Assembly (NCBI GenBank): GCA_009859145.1
Contig: VRVR01000014.1
Coordinates: 189,618-253,617, forward strand
Origin: Andalucia godoyi
Lineage: Eukaryota > Discoba > Jakobea > Jakobida > Andaluciidae
Direction: 5' to 3'
DNA length: 64,000 nt
Shown here: positions 28,566 to 38,970 of the stretch, piece by piece
Numbering within the stretch: the stretch's first letter is position 1
Layout of the letters: every line of letters starts with the position of its first letter
Notes under the pieces: model-generated
The model's input: only the letters and a program-made list of their open reading frames with translations
The model's database searches: none
What the model was told of the DNA's origin: nothing
Translations under genes and position numbers: made by a program

Positions 28566-28622
28566 ATTAATTTAATAGTAAGGATAAGAATAATAAGGAT
28601 AAGAATAATAATAATAATAATA
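28566..28622. repeat. AT-rich AATAAGGATAAG / (AAT)n tract
   Basis: Two imperfect units of aataaggataagaat followed by an AAT run lie at the 3' end of PSMD9, probably within its 3' UTR. Confidence 0.7.
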
Positions 28623-28629
28623 TGTAGCA

Positions 28630-29262
28630 TTATGGGTCCAGCAATCGCATGCCGAGTGGTCCCTGGGGAATAACAACTGCCAGATGAAGAACGTTTGTGC
28701 CTCGACGCACCAGAAACCGTACAGCATGAAGCTCACGACGACGAATATGTTGACCAATCTGCGCGAGGCCATACTGAATACTACCAGAATGCAGATCGCC
28801 GTCAACTTGCAAAATCAGGTCTCCTTCAAGAAATCCAGCATCGCTGGCTGCGGAATGCGGCTGAACAGCACCAACTTTGGCAATCGGCAATGTAGACAGA
28901 CTAGAATCTGCACCGCATTTCTCGTCCGCGGCAGCAGCCATTTGTGCTGCTTCCCGTGAATCTCCATGTTGCTGCCGTTGTTGCTCATCTTGCTGTTTAT
29001 AATTTTGATGAAGAGCAAAAAGGGCGTCCTCAATGCGTTTCATCAGCTCTGAGTGATCTGTTTTGAGCATTGCAAGCTTATTTCTTCTCGTTCGATGTGC
29101 AGGAATATCAATGTCGGAACGTGGAAACCCGTCGGAATCAACAAGCGATCCAATGGCAGCGGACTCGGACTGGAGTGCATGTATCTCTGCTTCAAGCGCA
29201 TCCTTCTGCGACACAAGGAGTTTGATATCTGCGGCCGTAATGCCGCTGCTATTGCTGTTCAT
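28630..29262 (-). CDS. PSMD9: 26S proteasome assembly chaperone PSMD9 (Nas2/p27, PDZ)
   Basis: Chaperone that binds the Rpt5 tail during base assembly of the 19S particle. From ATG 29262 (MNSNSSGITAADIKLLVSQK) the product is 210 residues, the family size; the GTG eight codons upstream is disregarded. The N-terminal coiled coil shows KDALEAEIHALQSE, then the typical LVDSDGFPRSDIDIPAHRTRRNKLAMLKTDH block. The C-terminal PDZ domain contains SAASDAGFLEGDLILQVDG and ends in a basic, hydrophobic strand (FLVRRGTNVLHLAVV) and GPLGMRLL, as in PSMD9/Nas2. A Gln-rich linker (QQDEQQRQQHG) separates the domains. Confidence 0.93.
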   Translation of the reverse strand: MNSNSSGITAADIKLLVSQKDALEAEIHALQSESAAIGSLVDSDGFPRSDIDIPAHRTRRNKLAMLKTDHSELMKRIEDALFALHQNYKQQDEQQRQQHGDSREAAQMAAAADEKCGADSSLSTLPIAKVGAVQPHSAASDAGFLEGDLILQVDGDLHSGSIQYGLAQIGQHIRRRELHAVRFLVRRGTNVLHLAVVIPQGPLGMRLLDP

Positions 29263-30147
29263 CGTTCCGAGACTACTGCTTGTCACGCTCTGGCTTCACA
29301 AGTACTGCAATTTCTACTTCTCTGCTGCTTGTTTTCCACGCTGTGCAACAACAACAAGACGAAAAAGAAAAAGAAAAAGAAAAAGAAAAAGAAAAGAAGA
29401 AAAAGCAATCTCGAATTTGCAGATTTCCTGTTCGACAGGGAATTCAGCTCGGAACTTGATGCGTGGCTGAGACGTACAACAGGACAGTCTTTGCCTCCTT
29501 TTTTATTGTTGGCGCAATGCAGTCTGTACGTCTTGGAAGTGTGTGTGTTCTACCGTGACGATCGCAACCTGACCTAACCTGGCCTGACCTGGAAGTCTCT
29601 GAACTCGCGTGCTGGGCGCAACAACCGCTGCTGAAACCCACAACGGCCTCCCCACGTCAGCATGGGGCGTGCAGTTTGCACCGGATGGGGTGTTTCTTCC
29701 CTTCTGCCGGCTCCCTCTCCGCAGCACCATACGAGACTTGTTGAATTTCGGAAACAAAATGCAGTCACACATCTTGCGTAGCATGGCAGGAGGTCGCATG
29801 CATTGACATCGCGTGGGAGGAAAAAAAGGAAAAGAAAACGTGAACCGGCTATGGTTGCTGCTTAAAATATGGTCCCAGAAATTAGTGTCTGAACAATTTG
29901 GATAAGCGAACACATCCGGATTTCTCATTTTCGTTTGCTTGTTGTTTGCGTACGTTCATGCATGTTGCTTGTTGTCGTCTTTGTGAGAAACGGTGGAATT
30001 ACGATATTTGGACGTTTTTCGATCGAGGCCTGAACATCTGTAAATTTTAAGGTATTTATATCAAATTTAAACTTTGTAAGTTAATACATAAAAAAAGAAA
30101 ACGAGATACGCGGAGCAACATGGAGGGATCAAACGCCCATGTGATTT
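29263..30147. other. Intergenic region with A-rich microsatellite and repeat C
   Basis: Contains a (GAAAAA)n run at ~29360-29400, a CCTGACCT-type imperfect repeat at 29568-29592, and repeat C copy 2. The remainder to 30147 shows no gene. Confidence 0.6.
29655..29785 (+). repeat. Dispersed repeat C (copy 2)
   Basis: Partner of 26188-26305; contains tttcttccc, ttctgccggctccct, ccatacgagac and aaaatgcagtca. Small indels separate the copies. Confidence 0.65.
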
Positions 30148-33100
30148 TCACACTTTTAGAGGAGACGGAACCGGTGCTTCGGCTCGGAGAGCACTGAACA
30201 AGGCGTGTTGAATGCTGGAAAGCGGAGTGATGATTGCGGTTTTGCGTCCTTCGAGGTCCTTTTTGAGCTTGTCGAGAATGCTGTGCTTGGATTGCTCCAG
30301 TCTCCGAATGGATTTCGCAGACTCTGTTTCCACTTCTTTGAGCGACTTTTGCAAAGAAACATGCTGAATTCTGCTGATGGTTGGTGCAAAAGTCTTTTTC
30401 ATCCATGCTTGGTACGATTTTTTCTTTTCGGAAACAGCGGAAAGCAGACTCGAAATCTCGGATCTGCGGCCTCTCTCTTCATCTAACAGATCTTTCAGCT
30501 CTTTCCCAATTTCATTCTTCTGAGCTTCGACTGTCTTCTGCAGCGCTTCGGAACATGCTTTGGATACTGATTTGAGATCGCGTAGAGCACTGGCTTTCAG
30601 TTCTTCTGCCTCAGCCTGCTGCTTGGTTTTCCGAGAAGAAACTATCTGTGCAATCTGCTCTGTGAGAATTTTCAGCTCATCATCGAGAACAAGCTCGTCC
30701 AAAGAAGCGTTCGCCAGGCTGTTTTGCAGGAGCTGTGCGTCGGAAAACAGTGAAACTGGAGACAGAACGTCTTCATCTTCTGCTGCTGCGCTGTTGGTGG
30801 TCTGACGATTCGTTGACAAGGACAAAGTGGGTGTTTTGGACGATCCTGCTCCTTTTCCTTTTTGCCTGGAAGTGTCGTCATGCACTGTTTCGTTCAACGG
30901 ATCCGCGCACTCGACTTCGGCGTTCGTCGCTGCAGCGCTTTCTCCGCCAGTTCTGGCCATTTTTGATCGCTTTCCCGTTAGAATCGCCTCGCCTTTCGTC
31001 TCTTTAATGTGATGAGCCTCCTCTCCCTGAGACACGTCTTCCAAAGATCGTTTTCCAGGACGTTGTCCCAGTTGGGATTTTGGAGGCGCGCTACCGGGAG
31101 GTCTGGAGGCCTTCTGCTTTGCTGCCGTTCTTTTGCCGCCAGCTTTGGAAGGAGCAGAACTGGGGTGTGTCTTTGGTCGTTCCGCAAAACGGCCATTTTG
31201 ATTCATGGGTGTCCGATCGATTGTCGTATCGGTGCCTGTCCGGATCGAGGGCGCCTCTTGCTGTCTCTGCTTGGCATTCTTTTGCGAACGCCCCGGTGGC
31301 AAACGGACAAGCTGATCTTGAGGAGATGCGGGGCCCGAGTGAATATTTGATGGGACGTCCGAAGACTGGTCTTCTGCGTCTCCCGAATGGGTTTCCGTGT
31401 GTGAGGAAACGGCTACAGAGACTTTTGGAAGAGAGCGAAGTGCTGGTGCAGCTTGCATGGATGTTCGGTCCGTTGCAGGTTCTCCGACGTTCATGTTCTG
31501 GCGTTTCCTTTCCTGATCAATGCGCGAGCGTAAAATTTCCTTGAACAACTTCTGCTGCTCCGGGTCATCGGAGTCAAAGCACACACCGTACATAGCTTCT
31601 TTCACGGGAATGGAAACACCAGCAAACAGTTCTTTCCATGATGCGGAAGCGTCTTCTGTCGACGCGTCAAAGCTGATCAAAGACACACCGAACCCGGTTG
31701 AAGTGGATGTGTTGAAGACAGTGCATCGACCGAAATCCGCAAGGGGAATTTCTAGCTGCGGAAGAACGGAACCGGCAATGCTCAGCTTCCGGACGATTAC
31801 ACTTCGCTCGTTCACAATCAGAGAATCTGCACGGCCGACCTTCCCCGAGGAGCCATTTAGCACCGTGACAAGCTGTTTAATTCCTGCCGCAATCTTCTCG
31901 TCTCCAGGAATGTCGCTTTCGGATATCCATGAGAGGCGAATGGCATTGTCGAAATAAAGTACCATGTCATCACTGCTGATCTTGTAATGCTGCAGCCGGC
32001 TGTTGATCTTCTTCACGAAGGCCGCAACAATGTCGGTGGTAATCGCTTCGTCGGACGGAATGTCCTTGGCAAGCGATTCAATGATGAAGCCTAAGTCTTT
32101 GTTTTCCTTTCTGATCTGAACAAATGCAGAGCGGTAGTCTTCATTCGGCATGTTATGCAGGAAGCATCGAAGAATGATGACGCATTCCAGCTGAACGTGG
32201 AAGTCTGTACAGGTCATCAGGCACAAAGCCACGTTTTTTCTTACCAAAAATAATAATTAAATAAAGAAAATGGATAAATAAAGAATAAGCATCATACAAG
32301 TGGTAAGTTCATGCATGTGAAGCACTGTCGTTGGAATCGGTGTTTTGAAGGGAACATACAGCGTTGTTTTCAATCCATTTTCGTCTACAATGGCCTTTCG
32401 AAGTCCCTTCCTCATGAGCAGCGATTCTCGGACTTTGGTGAAGAATGATCTTCGGACCTCCAGCGAAACACCCACGTTCTCCTTGAAGTCGTGAATCACG
32501 AGGTCATACAAGTCCATGAACTGCGGTTTCATGATTTTGAGCACTGCAGATACACGAGAAGAAAGGGGAAGAACACAAAAGAGTCAGTATCAGCCACTCT
32601 TCTGCCTCAAAAAATGAAAGAAGAAAAAAAAGGCGCGTTGTACATACCGTTCTGGTTGGCTTTAGCGACATCCATTACAATGCCCCACAGTTCGTGGAAC
32701 ACAAGAAGACAGCAAGGAAACTCCATCTTTGATCGAATTTCGCGGATGGTCACGGCTGCGATGACGTGAGAAACTGCTGAAAGCATACACTGATGGAAAA
32801 ACTGTGAACTAAGAAAAATCATACCGAGAAGGGACCAGTTTGTTTCTGCAACCTGCCCACTGTTCAATGTCCCGTCCTCCAGAGAATCGCTGGTGCAGAG
32901 AACGAACATGTTGAACACTCCGCGAACCTTGGGATCATAGTCTCCGCTGCCATCAAAGCTACGTACAGTCTTCGCTTGTTTGTTAGTGGTACTTACTTTT
33001 CGATGGATGCATGTGCATGCGTCGGGGGCGGGAGGATGCATACTTCCAGAAGCAGGGCAAGAACAAAATTGGAATCCGCTTCACACAACTTAATTTCATT

Positions 33101-33440
33101 CTGGAGCGACTGAGAATGTCGAATGAGCTTGGACTGCAAGTCGCACAGCTCTGTGACAAGGTCGTCGAAAACATGGTACAGTGTATCACGAAATTCCGCC
33201 AGCAACTGCATTGTTGTTTCTGCACAATTTGACTTGTACGCCGCCGAGATTGTCGCGGCGGCATCCGGAACTGCCTTTTTCAAAAAATTCTGAAAAACAA
33301 CTGAGGTTAGACCTGTGCAGGAAGAAGCGCAAAGAAAGAAAGAAGAAAAAACAAGCGGCAACAAGGCAGATAGCGCAAAAGCAGCATACCTGAAGAAGGT
33401 TCAAAGACTTGGATCTTCCCGACTGCTGTTTCTTGTTCAT
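30148..33440 (-). CDS. SYCP2-like (meiotic axis) candidate protein, 6 exons
   Basis: Six exons join in frame to 969 residues: 33390-33440, 32997-33289, 32825-32958, 32648-32776, 32298-32543 and 30148-32204. Donors are GTATG (four) and GTAAGT (one); introns are 100, 38, 48, 104 and 93 nt, all ending AG. The N-terminal ~350 residues are helical and ARM-like (FHELWGIVMDVAKANQNVLKIMK then HVQLECVIILRCFLHNMP). A beta-rich PH-like segment follows (SVIVRKLSIAGSVLPQLEIPLADFG), then a basic Ser/Pro/Lys-rich linker and a C-terminal coiled coil (~800-950, LKSVSKACSEALQKTVEAQK). The order helical domain, PH-like domain, disordered linker, coiled coil matches SYCP2/Red1-type axis proteins, but sequence similarity is weak, so function is inference. 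The exon structure is well supported. Confidence 0.8.
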
Positions 33441-33643
33441 ATCGAAGGTCCTCTACTGAGAAAAAACAAAAAACAAAAAACAAAAAAAAGAATAGAAGGG
33501 GGGAGGGGGAGGGAACCATAAGAAAGATGAAAAAAGAGAAAAGAAGAGAAAAGAAGCAGCAAAAGAATGTGGCACCAGCAGAGAAATAGATGCTCTACAT
33601 CGCTTCGCGGAGACACGAGGTTTTATGCGTTCGGAACGTGTGA

Positions 33644-33655
33644 TTCCCGCCAAAA
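33644..33655 (-). promoter_or_regulatory. E2F-like site upstream of SYCP2-like gene
   Basis: On the minus strand TTTTGGCGGGAA lies ~205 nt upstream of the ATG at 33440. It matches the long E2F consensus TTTGGCGGGAA over eleven positions, more than a core-only match. Confidence 0.35.
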
Positions 33656-33709
33656 TGCATTTTCTAAAGAACTGTGAGCTTTCAGAAAATCTCCATCGAG
33701 AGAGTTCGA

Positions 33710-34191
33710 GACCGTTGAATAATAACACGTCATTGTCATGCATACGGAAGTATCCGTACGCAGACACGGTCAATACTGGCCGACACTAGCACGTTTGTTT
33801 CACAGGAACTCGTGCTTCCGCACGCTCGGCCAAAATTCAGTCTGGTTTCTGGTTTCACTTTATTAATTCAAATATGGGCATGAGTGCGCTGGGATGACCC
33901 ATTCGCCTACGCCGCTCGATACAGGGCCTCCTAGGTCCCGCAGACCTCCTAAGAGACCGCGTGTCACTACGCCTACCGCCTCTTCCTACTCTCGTATCTC
34001 CAGTTGCATCAATCGCTGCAACTGAGGACACGAAAGCGCCTGCTGCTAGGGCCGTCGGAATCAAAATGCACCCTTCTCAGGAACAACGTGTCACGCTGAG
34101 AAAGTGGCTCACCGATTGATCAAGATTGGGAACGGAGCGCGATGCATGTCTATTCGTAGATATGCATGTTCAGTGTATAACGTAGGCGTCA
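33710..34191 (+). mobile_element. 0.48-kb repeat B (copy 2) with TnpB/Fanzor-like N-terminal relic
   Basis: Near-identical partner of 26480-26957, including the nested left-end hairpin (gaccgt...acggtc around gcatacgga/tccgtacgc). Point differences and a 3-nt indel (tcttcctactct versus tcttcctct) show the copies are independent and old enough to diverge. The same out-of-frame pieces occur: RSRRPPKRPRV, then AVGIKMHPSQEQRVTLRKWLTD and a stop, then CSVYNVGV, where the Tyr-Asn pair is intact. There is no catalytic region. It lies between the SYCP2-like promoter and the 3' end of MYB, and flanking sequences differ completely from copy 1. Confidence 0.6.
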
Positions 34192-34425
34192 AGAGCCCAA
34201 ATGAAAAGCGGTTTTTTCTCTTTTATTTTTAAACAAAAGAAATTGAAGAACAAAAAAATGTTAAAAATCACGTTCTTCAACAAATGATCGACATCGAGCA
34301 GAGATAGGGGAAATGTTATGATATGTATAGCATGAATGCGTAATTAACTAAAAATAAAAAAAGTAAAAAATAGAGTTAAAAAAAATATAGAAAAGAAAAG
34401 AGAAGGGGGGGAAAAAAGGTTCGAT
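34192..34425. other. 3' flank of MYB gene
   Basis: A-rich sequence with several AATAAA-like words on the minus strand, consistent with the 3' UTR of the MYB gene. No gene. Confidence 0.5.
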
Positions 34426-37077
34426 TCAGACAGAGCCGTGGGCGCTCGATCGTCTCAAAAACTCGGTTGCCATGGACCCTAAGCTATCAATGGCATCCTC
34501 AGACTTCTTCATGACGGTAATGGTTTCGTGGGCTTTGGACATTGTGTATGCATTTTGTAGTACTGATCCAAGTCGATACTTTTCCGTCATCAACGACTTC
34601 TGAACAGCAGAAACCGGATCAACCGTGAACGGAACACCCTGCTGCCCATTCAGCGTCAGAGAGGTTACGGTGAAATTGCTGGAACTCAAAGGAGTTCCGC
34701 CACCGGGAGTGGGGACTGCGCTTGCAGATCCCGGAGTGGTTGAAATGTTGGAAGGACGGACCCTGGAGAATCCGCTGTTGGTAGAGATTCGACTGTTAAT
34801 ATGCGATAGATGTTCATGCAAGGACGCACTTCTGGGAGCTAAACCAGCGGCATTCTCCTTGTTGTCCGAGTACGCGTTCTCTCCGGATACGACAACTGTT
34901 CCTGAGCCAGGAAGAGGAGGTGCTTGATTGTCCTCAGACATGTGAAGCTTCTTACGTGCAGTGCGCATGGGCTGGCTGCCAAAGAGGTCGTCTGCATCCG
35001 ACTGCGATGCATCCGACCGCGGCGTCTGGGTGAGAAAGGGGGTGGCAGACGACACGGATTGGTCCGCCTGGAACATTCCATCCATCGGAAGCAGAGAGCC
35101 GGGGGTTGATAACACATTGTGCGATGGATCCGAAGCCAGTGCAGAAGACGCCAAGCCGATCGAGCTGGACCCAATGGGAGGGGACGAAAACTTTGAGGCC
35201 GACGAAAGCAACGAATCGCGATGGCTGTTTTCTTGCATGTACGAAATGATACCACCTTGAACACCCGTGACATTCGAAAAGGCAGAGGGTCGATTCCCCA
35301 TCGGTGACGAGGAGCTGAAAGGCATACTGTTGTATGCTCCTTTCTGGCTTGGCGTTTGCATCGATTGCAAGATATCAGAATCGTCGTTGTACATTTTGTA
35401 AGGAGAAAAGGCAGGGCCAGACTGCGAGGGAGTCGGGAGACCCAAACGAGTAATCTTTGATGGTGTAGGAGTGTGATCACGAGGGCGCTTCTGTGCCGTG
35501 CGCAAAATTGACGGTGTTGTAGTCAACAAAGGCGTAGGAAGATTTCCATGCATGCTTCGATGCATGGAGCTCGAGGACGGAACAGATCTCGGAGTAGAGC
35601 CAATTTGCAAATACCGGTCTGGTGTGTACAGAGCTGAAGGATCACTTGGATCATGCGCGACGCTGTTCCTTCCTGGCGACAGGAACATTGGGTTCGCCAG
35701 ATCCCCAAAAATCACGCTGCTCGACAAATCATCGACGGATGAGGACAGAGGATGAACATTTGGCGTCGACGGAACACCGCTAGACGATGATCCGTGGACG
35801 TCGGAATTGAGCAAAAAAGAATCCTGAAGCGATTTTGTCGCAGATCCCGGAGTACTCAGCAAATTAAGCATGCTAGTGGGAGTTTTCAGCAACGACGCAG
35901 CACTTACTGGTGTTTGAGGGCCAGTAGACGACAGCGACGACACTTGTTGCGAGGAAGACGAAGGAGCAGCAGCCGATGATGATGATGATGACGACGACGA
36001 CCCTGCGCTGGAAGGTGCTCCCGGTTGCCCAGAGTGATGACCTGACAATTTCCGTGTATTGTTCTCGCTCTTCTTCTTTGTGTTCCGCAGCGGAGGAGAC
36101 GGCTGTCCCTTCTGTTGGCGCTCCATTCTTCGACGCATGGTCGAATTCCAATGGTTTTTGATAGCATTATCTGTTCGCCCAGGAAGCATTTTTGCAATCT
36201 CTGCCCACTTGTTTCCGTACTTGATGTGCGCTTGGACGATCGTTTCCTCTTCCTCCGGAGTCCAGTCCCCCTTTCGAATATCAGGATTCAAGTGATTATG
36301 CCATCGCTCTCGGCACTGCTTTCCAATGCGGCCCGGAAGGTTTGATGCAATTATGGACCATTTCTTAGGACCATGCTCTGCAACCAAGTCCACGATCCTT
36401 TGATCTTCTTCGGGAGTCCATGATCCCTTGATGAGATCCGGATTCAGCACCTTTTGCCAGCGATGAAGACACTGAACATCGGTGCGATTCTGAAAATGCT
36501 GCGCAATCGCCTTCCAGTTCTTTGCTCCTTGCTGGGCAATGATTTGTCGCAATTTCTCATCTTCAAACGTAGTCCAATTCCCTTTGGAAGATCTGCGAAT
36601 TTGTCCACCAGAAAATCTCTTTGCGTTATTGGAAATCGACTGTGAAGATGACGGATGACCATGCCCTCCAGACTGATCATCGTCATCGTCGTCATCGTCG
36701 TCGTCGTCGTCATCGTCGTCCGTGTAGTCGTCTTCGTTGTTGGAGGACGTGTTCGAGACGATCGACTGGTTCAGCGATCGGGATCCATTCTGAACAGACG
36801 AGAGCGACACAAGATCAAGATAGCCAGAGGCAAGAGTCGGTGGCGGCGGCAGTGATGTGGACGCTGATTGCGACGCCCCGATAAACCCATTCGTTGCAGA
36901 CTGCGAAGATGCAGGAGATGATAGTGAAAGACCAAAGAAAGCCGAAGACGGCGTCAGCAGCGCTCCGTGTGCACTTGCCGGCGAAGAAGCAACCGACGAG
37001 GACACAGAGGAAATTTGTGAAGGAATCCGAGGAGATGACATTGCGGATGACTTACCCGGAGTCTCGCTCTGCGACAT
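34426..37077 (-). CDS. MYB3R: Three-repeat MYB transcription factor (c-MYB / MYB3R type)
   Basis: DNA-binding cell-cycle regulator. ATG 37077 ([11 protein letters not shown]) gives 883 residues. The hydrophobic frame upstream is non-coding; a strong acceptor (ttttttgtgcag) lies 7 nt before the ATG, suggesting a 5'-UTR intron. R1R2R3 cover ~170-320: [44 protein letters not shown] and [20 protein letters not shown], with R3 ending [19 protein letters not shown]1 is atypical in having FEDEKLR. A run of ~15 Asp from a GAY repeat (~36676-36725) precedes R1. The long C-terminus is Ser/Pro-rich with many SP/TP sites for CDK control and a final conserved-looking helix ([17 protein letters not shown]). 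3R-MYBs regulate G2/M genes and join DREAM/MuvB-type complexes with RB proteins. Confidence 0.95.
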   Translation of the reverse strand: MSQSETPGKSSAMSSPRIPSQISSVSSSVASSPASAHGALLTPSSAFFGLSLSSPASSQSATNGFIGASQSASTSLPPPPTLASGYLDLVSLSSVQNGSRSLNQSIVSNTSSNNEDDYTDDDDDDDDDDDDDDDQSGGHGHPSSSQSISNNAKRFSGGQIRRSSKGNWTTFEDEKLRQIIAQQGAKNWKAIAQHFQNRTDVQCLHRWQKVLNPDLIKGSWTPEEDQRIVDLVAEHGPKKWSIIASNLPGRIGKQCRERWHNHLNPDIRKGDWTPEEEETIVQAHIKYGNKWAEIAKMLPGRTDNAIKNHWNSTMRRRMERQQKGQPSPPLRNTKKKSENNTRKLSGHHSGQPGAPSSAGSSSSSSSSSAAAPSSSSQQVSSLSSTGPQTPVSAASLLKTPTSMLNLLSTPGSATKSLQDSFLLNSDVHGSSSSGVPSTPNVHPLSSSVDDLSSSVIFGDLANPMFLSPGRNSVAHDPSDPSALYTPDRYLQIGSTPRSVPSSSSMHRSMHGNLPTPLLTTTPSILRTAQKRPRDHTPTPSKITRLGLPTPSQSGPAFSPYKMYNDDSDILQSMQTPSQKGAYNSMPFSSSSPMGNRPSAFSNVTGVQGGIISYMQENSHRDSLLSSASKFSSPPIGSSSIGLASSALASDPSHNVLSTPGSLLPMDGMFQADQSVSSATPFLTQTPRSDASQSDADDLFGSQPMRTARKKLHMSEDNQAPPLPGSGTVVVSGENAYSDNKENAAGLAPRSASLHEHLSHINSRISTNSGFSRVRPSNISTTPGSASAVPTPGGGTPLSSSNFTVTSLTLNGQQGVPFTVDPVSAVQKSLMTEKYRLGSVLQNAYTMSKAHETITVMKKSEDAIDSLGSMATEFLRRSSAHGSV

Positions 37078-37641
37078 GTTTGGACTGCACAAAAAATCAA
37101 AAAAAAAGAAAAACGCCCACGAGACAGGAAAGCAGAGAACGAAGAAGTAAAAACACGAGGGAAGAAGAAGAACAATGAAAATCAATGAAGGGGAATATTC
37201 AAAAGAAAATAATAATATTAAAATGACACAACAAGACAAACAGAAGATGATGAAATTCTGGAGGAAGGAAAGCAAAGCACAAACCAAAACCAAGTTGGAG
37301 CCCAGTCAATGTCTTTGACAAATTGATGAGAATGACAGAAGTCGAACAATGACTCCCGTTGGTGGTTGTGGCGGGAAACACAAAAAAACGAAGACGTTAG
37401 TGTCAGAATGACAGGGACTGACATTGCGATGGCGGGATTCCGGGAAAAAACACACTTCCTGATAAATGTCACTCAAAAATGCTTCATTCATTCATTGTCG
37501 AGGCAACTCTTCTTTAAAAAAAGTAGCGTTTGTTATTTTTCGATCTGAGATGTTTTATAATATATAGAGGAACCACATGAGATGCAAAATTCGGAACCCC
37601 GTTTAATTAATTTAAAAAAATGCATCTCGAAGCGAGCGCGG
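37078..37641. other. Intergenic region upstream of MYB
   Basis: 5' leader (probable UTR intron) and promoter of MYB, ending in AT-rich sequence (37550-37620). It includes the E2F-like GCGGGAAA at 37371-37378. No separate gene. Confidence 0.5.
37371..37378 (-). promoter_or_regulatory. E2F-like site upstream of MYB
   Basis: TTTCCCGC on the minus strand, ~295 nt upstream of the MYB ATG, fits TTTSSCGC exactly. Chance matches are expected at about eight per 64 kb. Confidence 0.3.
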
Positions 37642-38055
37642 TTAAAGCCAAAACACTTTGATTTCTCTTCCACGACGCTCAGAAGATGATGGGGCTTCCT
37701 CTGGAAAGATCGAGTAAATCGTGGACGCCTCTACTCCGTCGAATCCATCCAAAACTACCTCGCAAGCCGCTCCGTCACCACTGCCACGGAAAAAAAGAAT
37801 GCAAAGAGAAGACGATCTGTTGCGCGAGAGTTCTCCAGCGATCATCAACGGCCCGATCTCGAAACGACAAGTCCAAGACCCTTCAAACGACAATATCGCG
37901 TCCGGGAGCAACTTCAACCGCCCCGGTCTTAAAGACGATGCCGTAGCGGAAACGTCGAAGAAGCTGTGGTTGTCCACAAAGACCGTGTCGCTCGATTCGG
38001 TTTCGATCTCCTCAGCTTGGATTTTCCCAGACGTTTGCTGTTCGACTCCGATCAT
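37642..38055 (-). CDS. Uncertain 137-codon ORF (overlaps a plus-strand ORF)
   Basis: From ATG 38055 (MIGVEQQTSGKIQAEEIETE) to a stop at 37642. It contains mixed hydrophobic/charged sequence (LLPDAILSFEGSWTCRFEIGPLMIAGEL; AACEVVLDGFDGVEASTIYSIF) that reads like a folded protein. The same frame is open upstream of an in-frame TGA just before the ATG (MFVLFSCFVVDHNRSTLLVVSV), so a further exon or a stop-interrupted gene is possible. A plus-strand ORF (37721-38263, 180 codons, MDASTPSNPSKTTSQ) overlaps it fully antisense; only one is likely real. No family recognised. Confidence 0.35.
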   Translation of the reverse strand: MIGVEQQTSGKIQAEEIETESSDTVFVDNHSFFDVSATASSLRPGRLKLLPDAILSFEGSWTCRFEIGPLMIAGELSRNRSSSLCILFFRGSGDGAACEVVLDGFDGVEASTIYSIFPEEAPSSSERRGREIKVFWL

Positions 38056-38263
38056 TCACACGGACACGACGAGCAGCGTTGACCTGTTGTGGTCCACGAC
38101 GAAGCAACTGAAGAGTACAAACATTGTGGAGTTCGAAGTGGATCGCGATTGGCTTTGGTGCTCGAAATGCATGTTTGAAGCATTATTCAATCATTCTGAG
38201 CGCCTTTGCTTTAAGCGAAGTGCGCGATGGGTGCCTCGGCGCTTCTCGTGTACGGAGTTGTAA

Positions 38264-38970
38264 GCATAAATCTCATGAAAGCGAGGCGAGTGTTGTTGCC
38301 AGTACTGATCAACACTGATTATTATTGGAACGAGGCGCTGACCCTGGATTTCTTTTCAGTTAGTTTTCCCGTAACCAAAGACGGAAAAAGGAAAGAGGAA
38401 AAGAGGTTGGGAGAAGAGAAAATCCCCGCATCTTGAACTCGAAGTTCTGTGCACGCGCGACAGGTGCCAAATTTGTTCGCGACTTCCCGTCATTGCACGT
38501 TGAGGTCAAAGACGACGAACCACCGCGACGCAGGAAAATCCAACCGCGGAGTGGGCCACGAGCGGGTTGAACGCGCTGATCGTGCGGAGCTCCGTGCAGC
38601 TCTTCCAAAGGAGAACAAGAAGAAACCTCCGCCTTCCTCTTTTGTCTAAAGAGTAGCAAATTGCTGGTGCATTCCACCTTTTTTGTCCACTTGCATTGAA
38701 CTCGACGTCTGTTTCTTGGCTGCTCGACTTGACCTCGCCGACTTGCGCAATAATGAAAAATGAAGAAGAACATGCCTCTCAAAAACAAGAAAGAAAAAGA
38801 GATTGTCACACAGACAGCGTTCTCAGTTTTTTTTCCCCTCTCTGTTTTTCTGTTCTGCGTTTCTCTGCTTCTTTTTGTTTTATTCAATCCTCACATTCAT
38901 CATTTCTACATTCCGCTTGCCATTCCTTTTAAGAAGTTCTATAACTTGAAAAAACAATTAATTATCAAAC
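38264..38970. other. Intergenic region upstream of VPS13
   Basis: Contains short ORFs without recognisable content and a T-rich segment (38820-38900) leading to the VPS13 start. I see no gene I can support. Confidence 0.5.

Noticed and set aside
37078-37293. Hydrophobic N-terminal extension of MYB ([15 protein letters not shown]...)
   Set aside because: Translation of a T-rich leader ending in a consensus acceptor just before the MSQSETPG start; a signal peptide on a MYB factor makes no sense.
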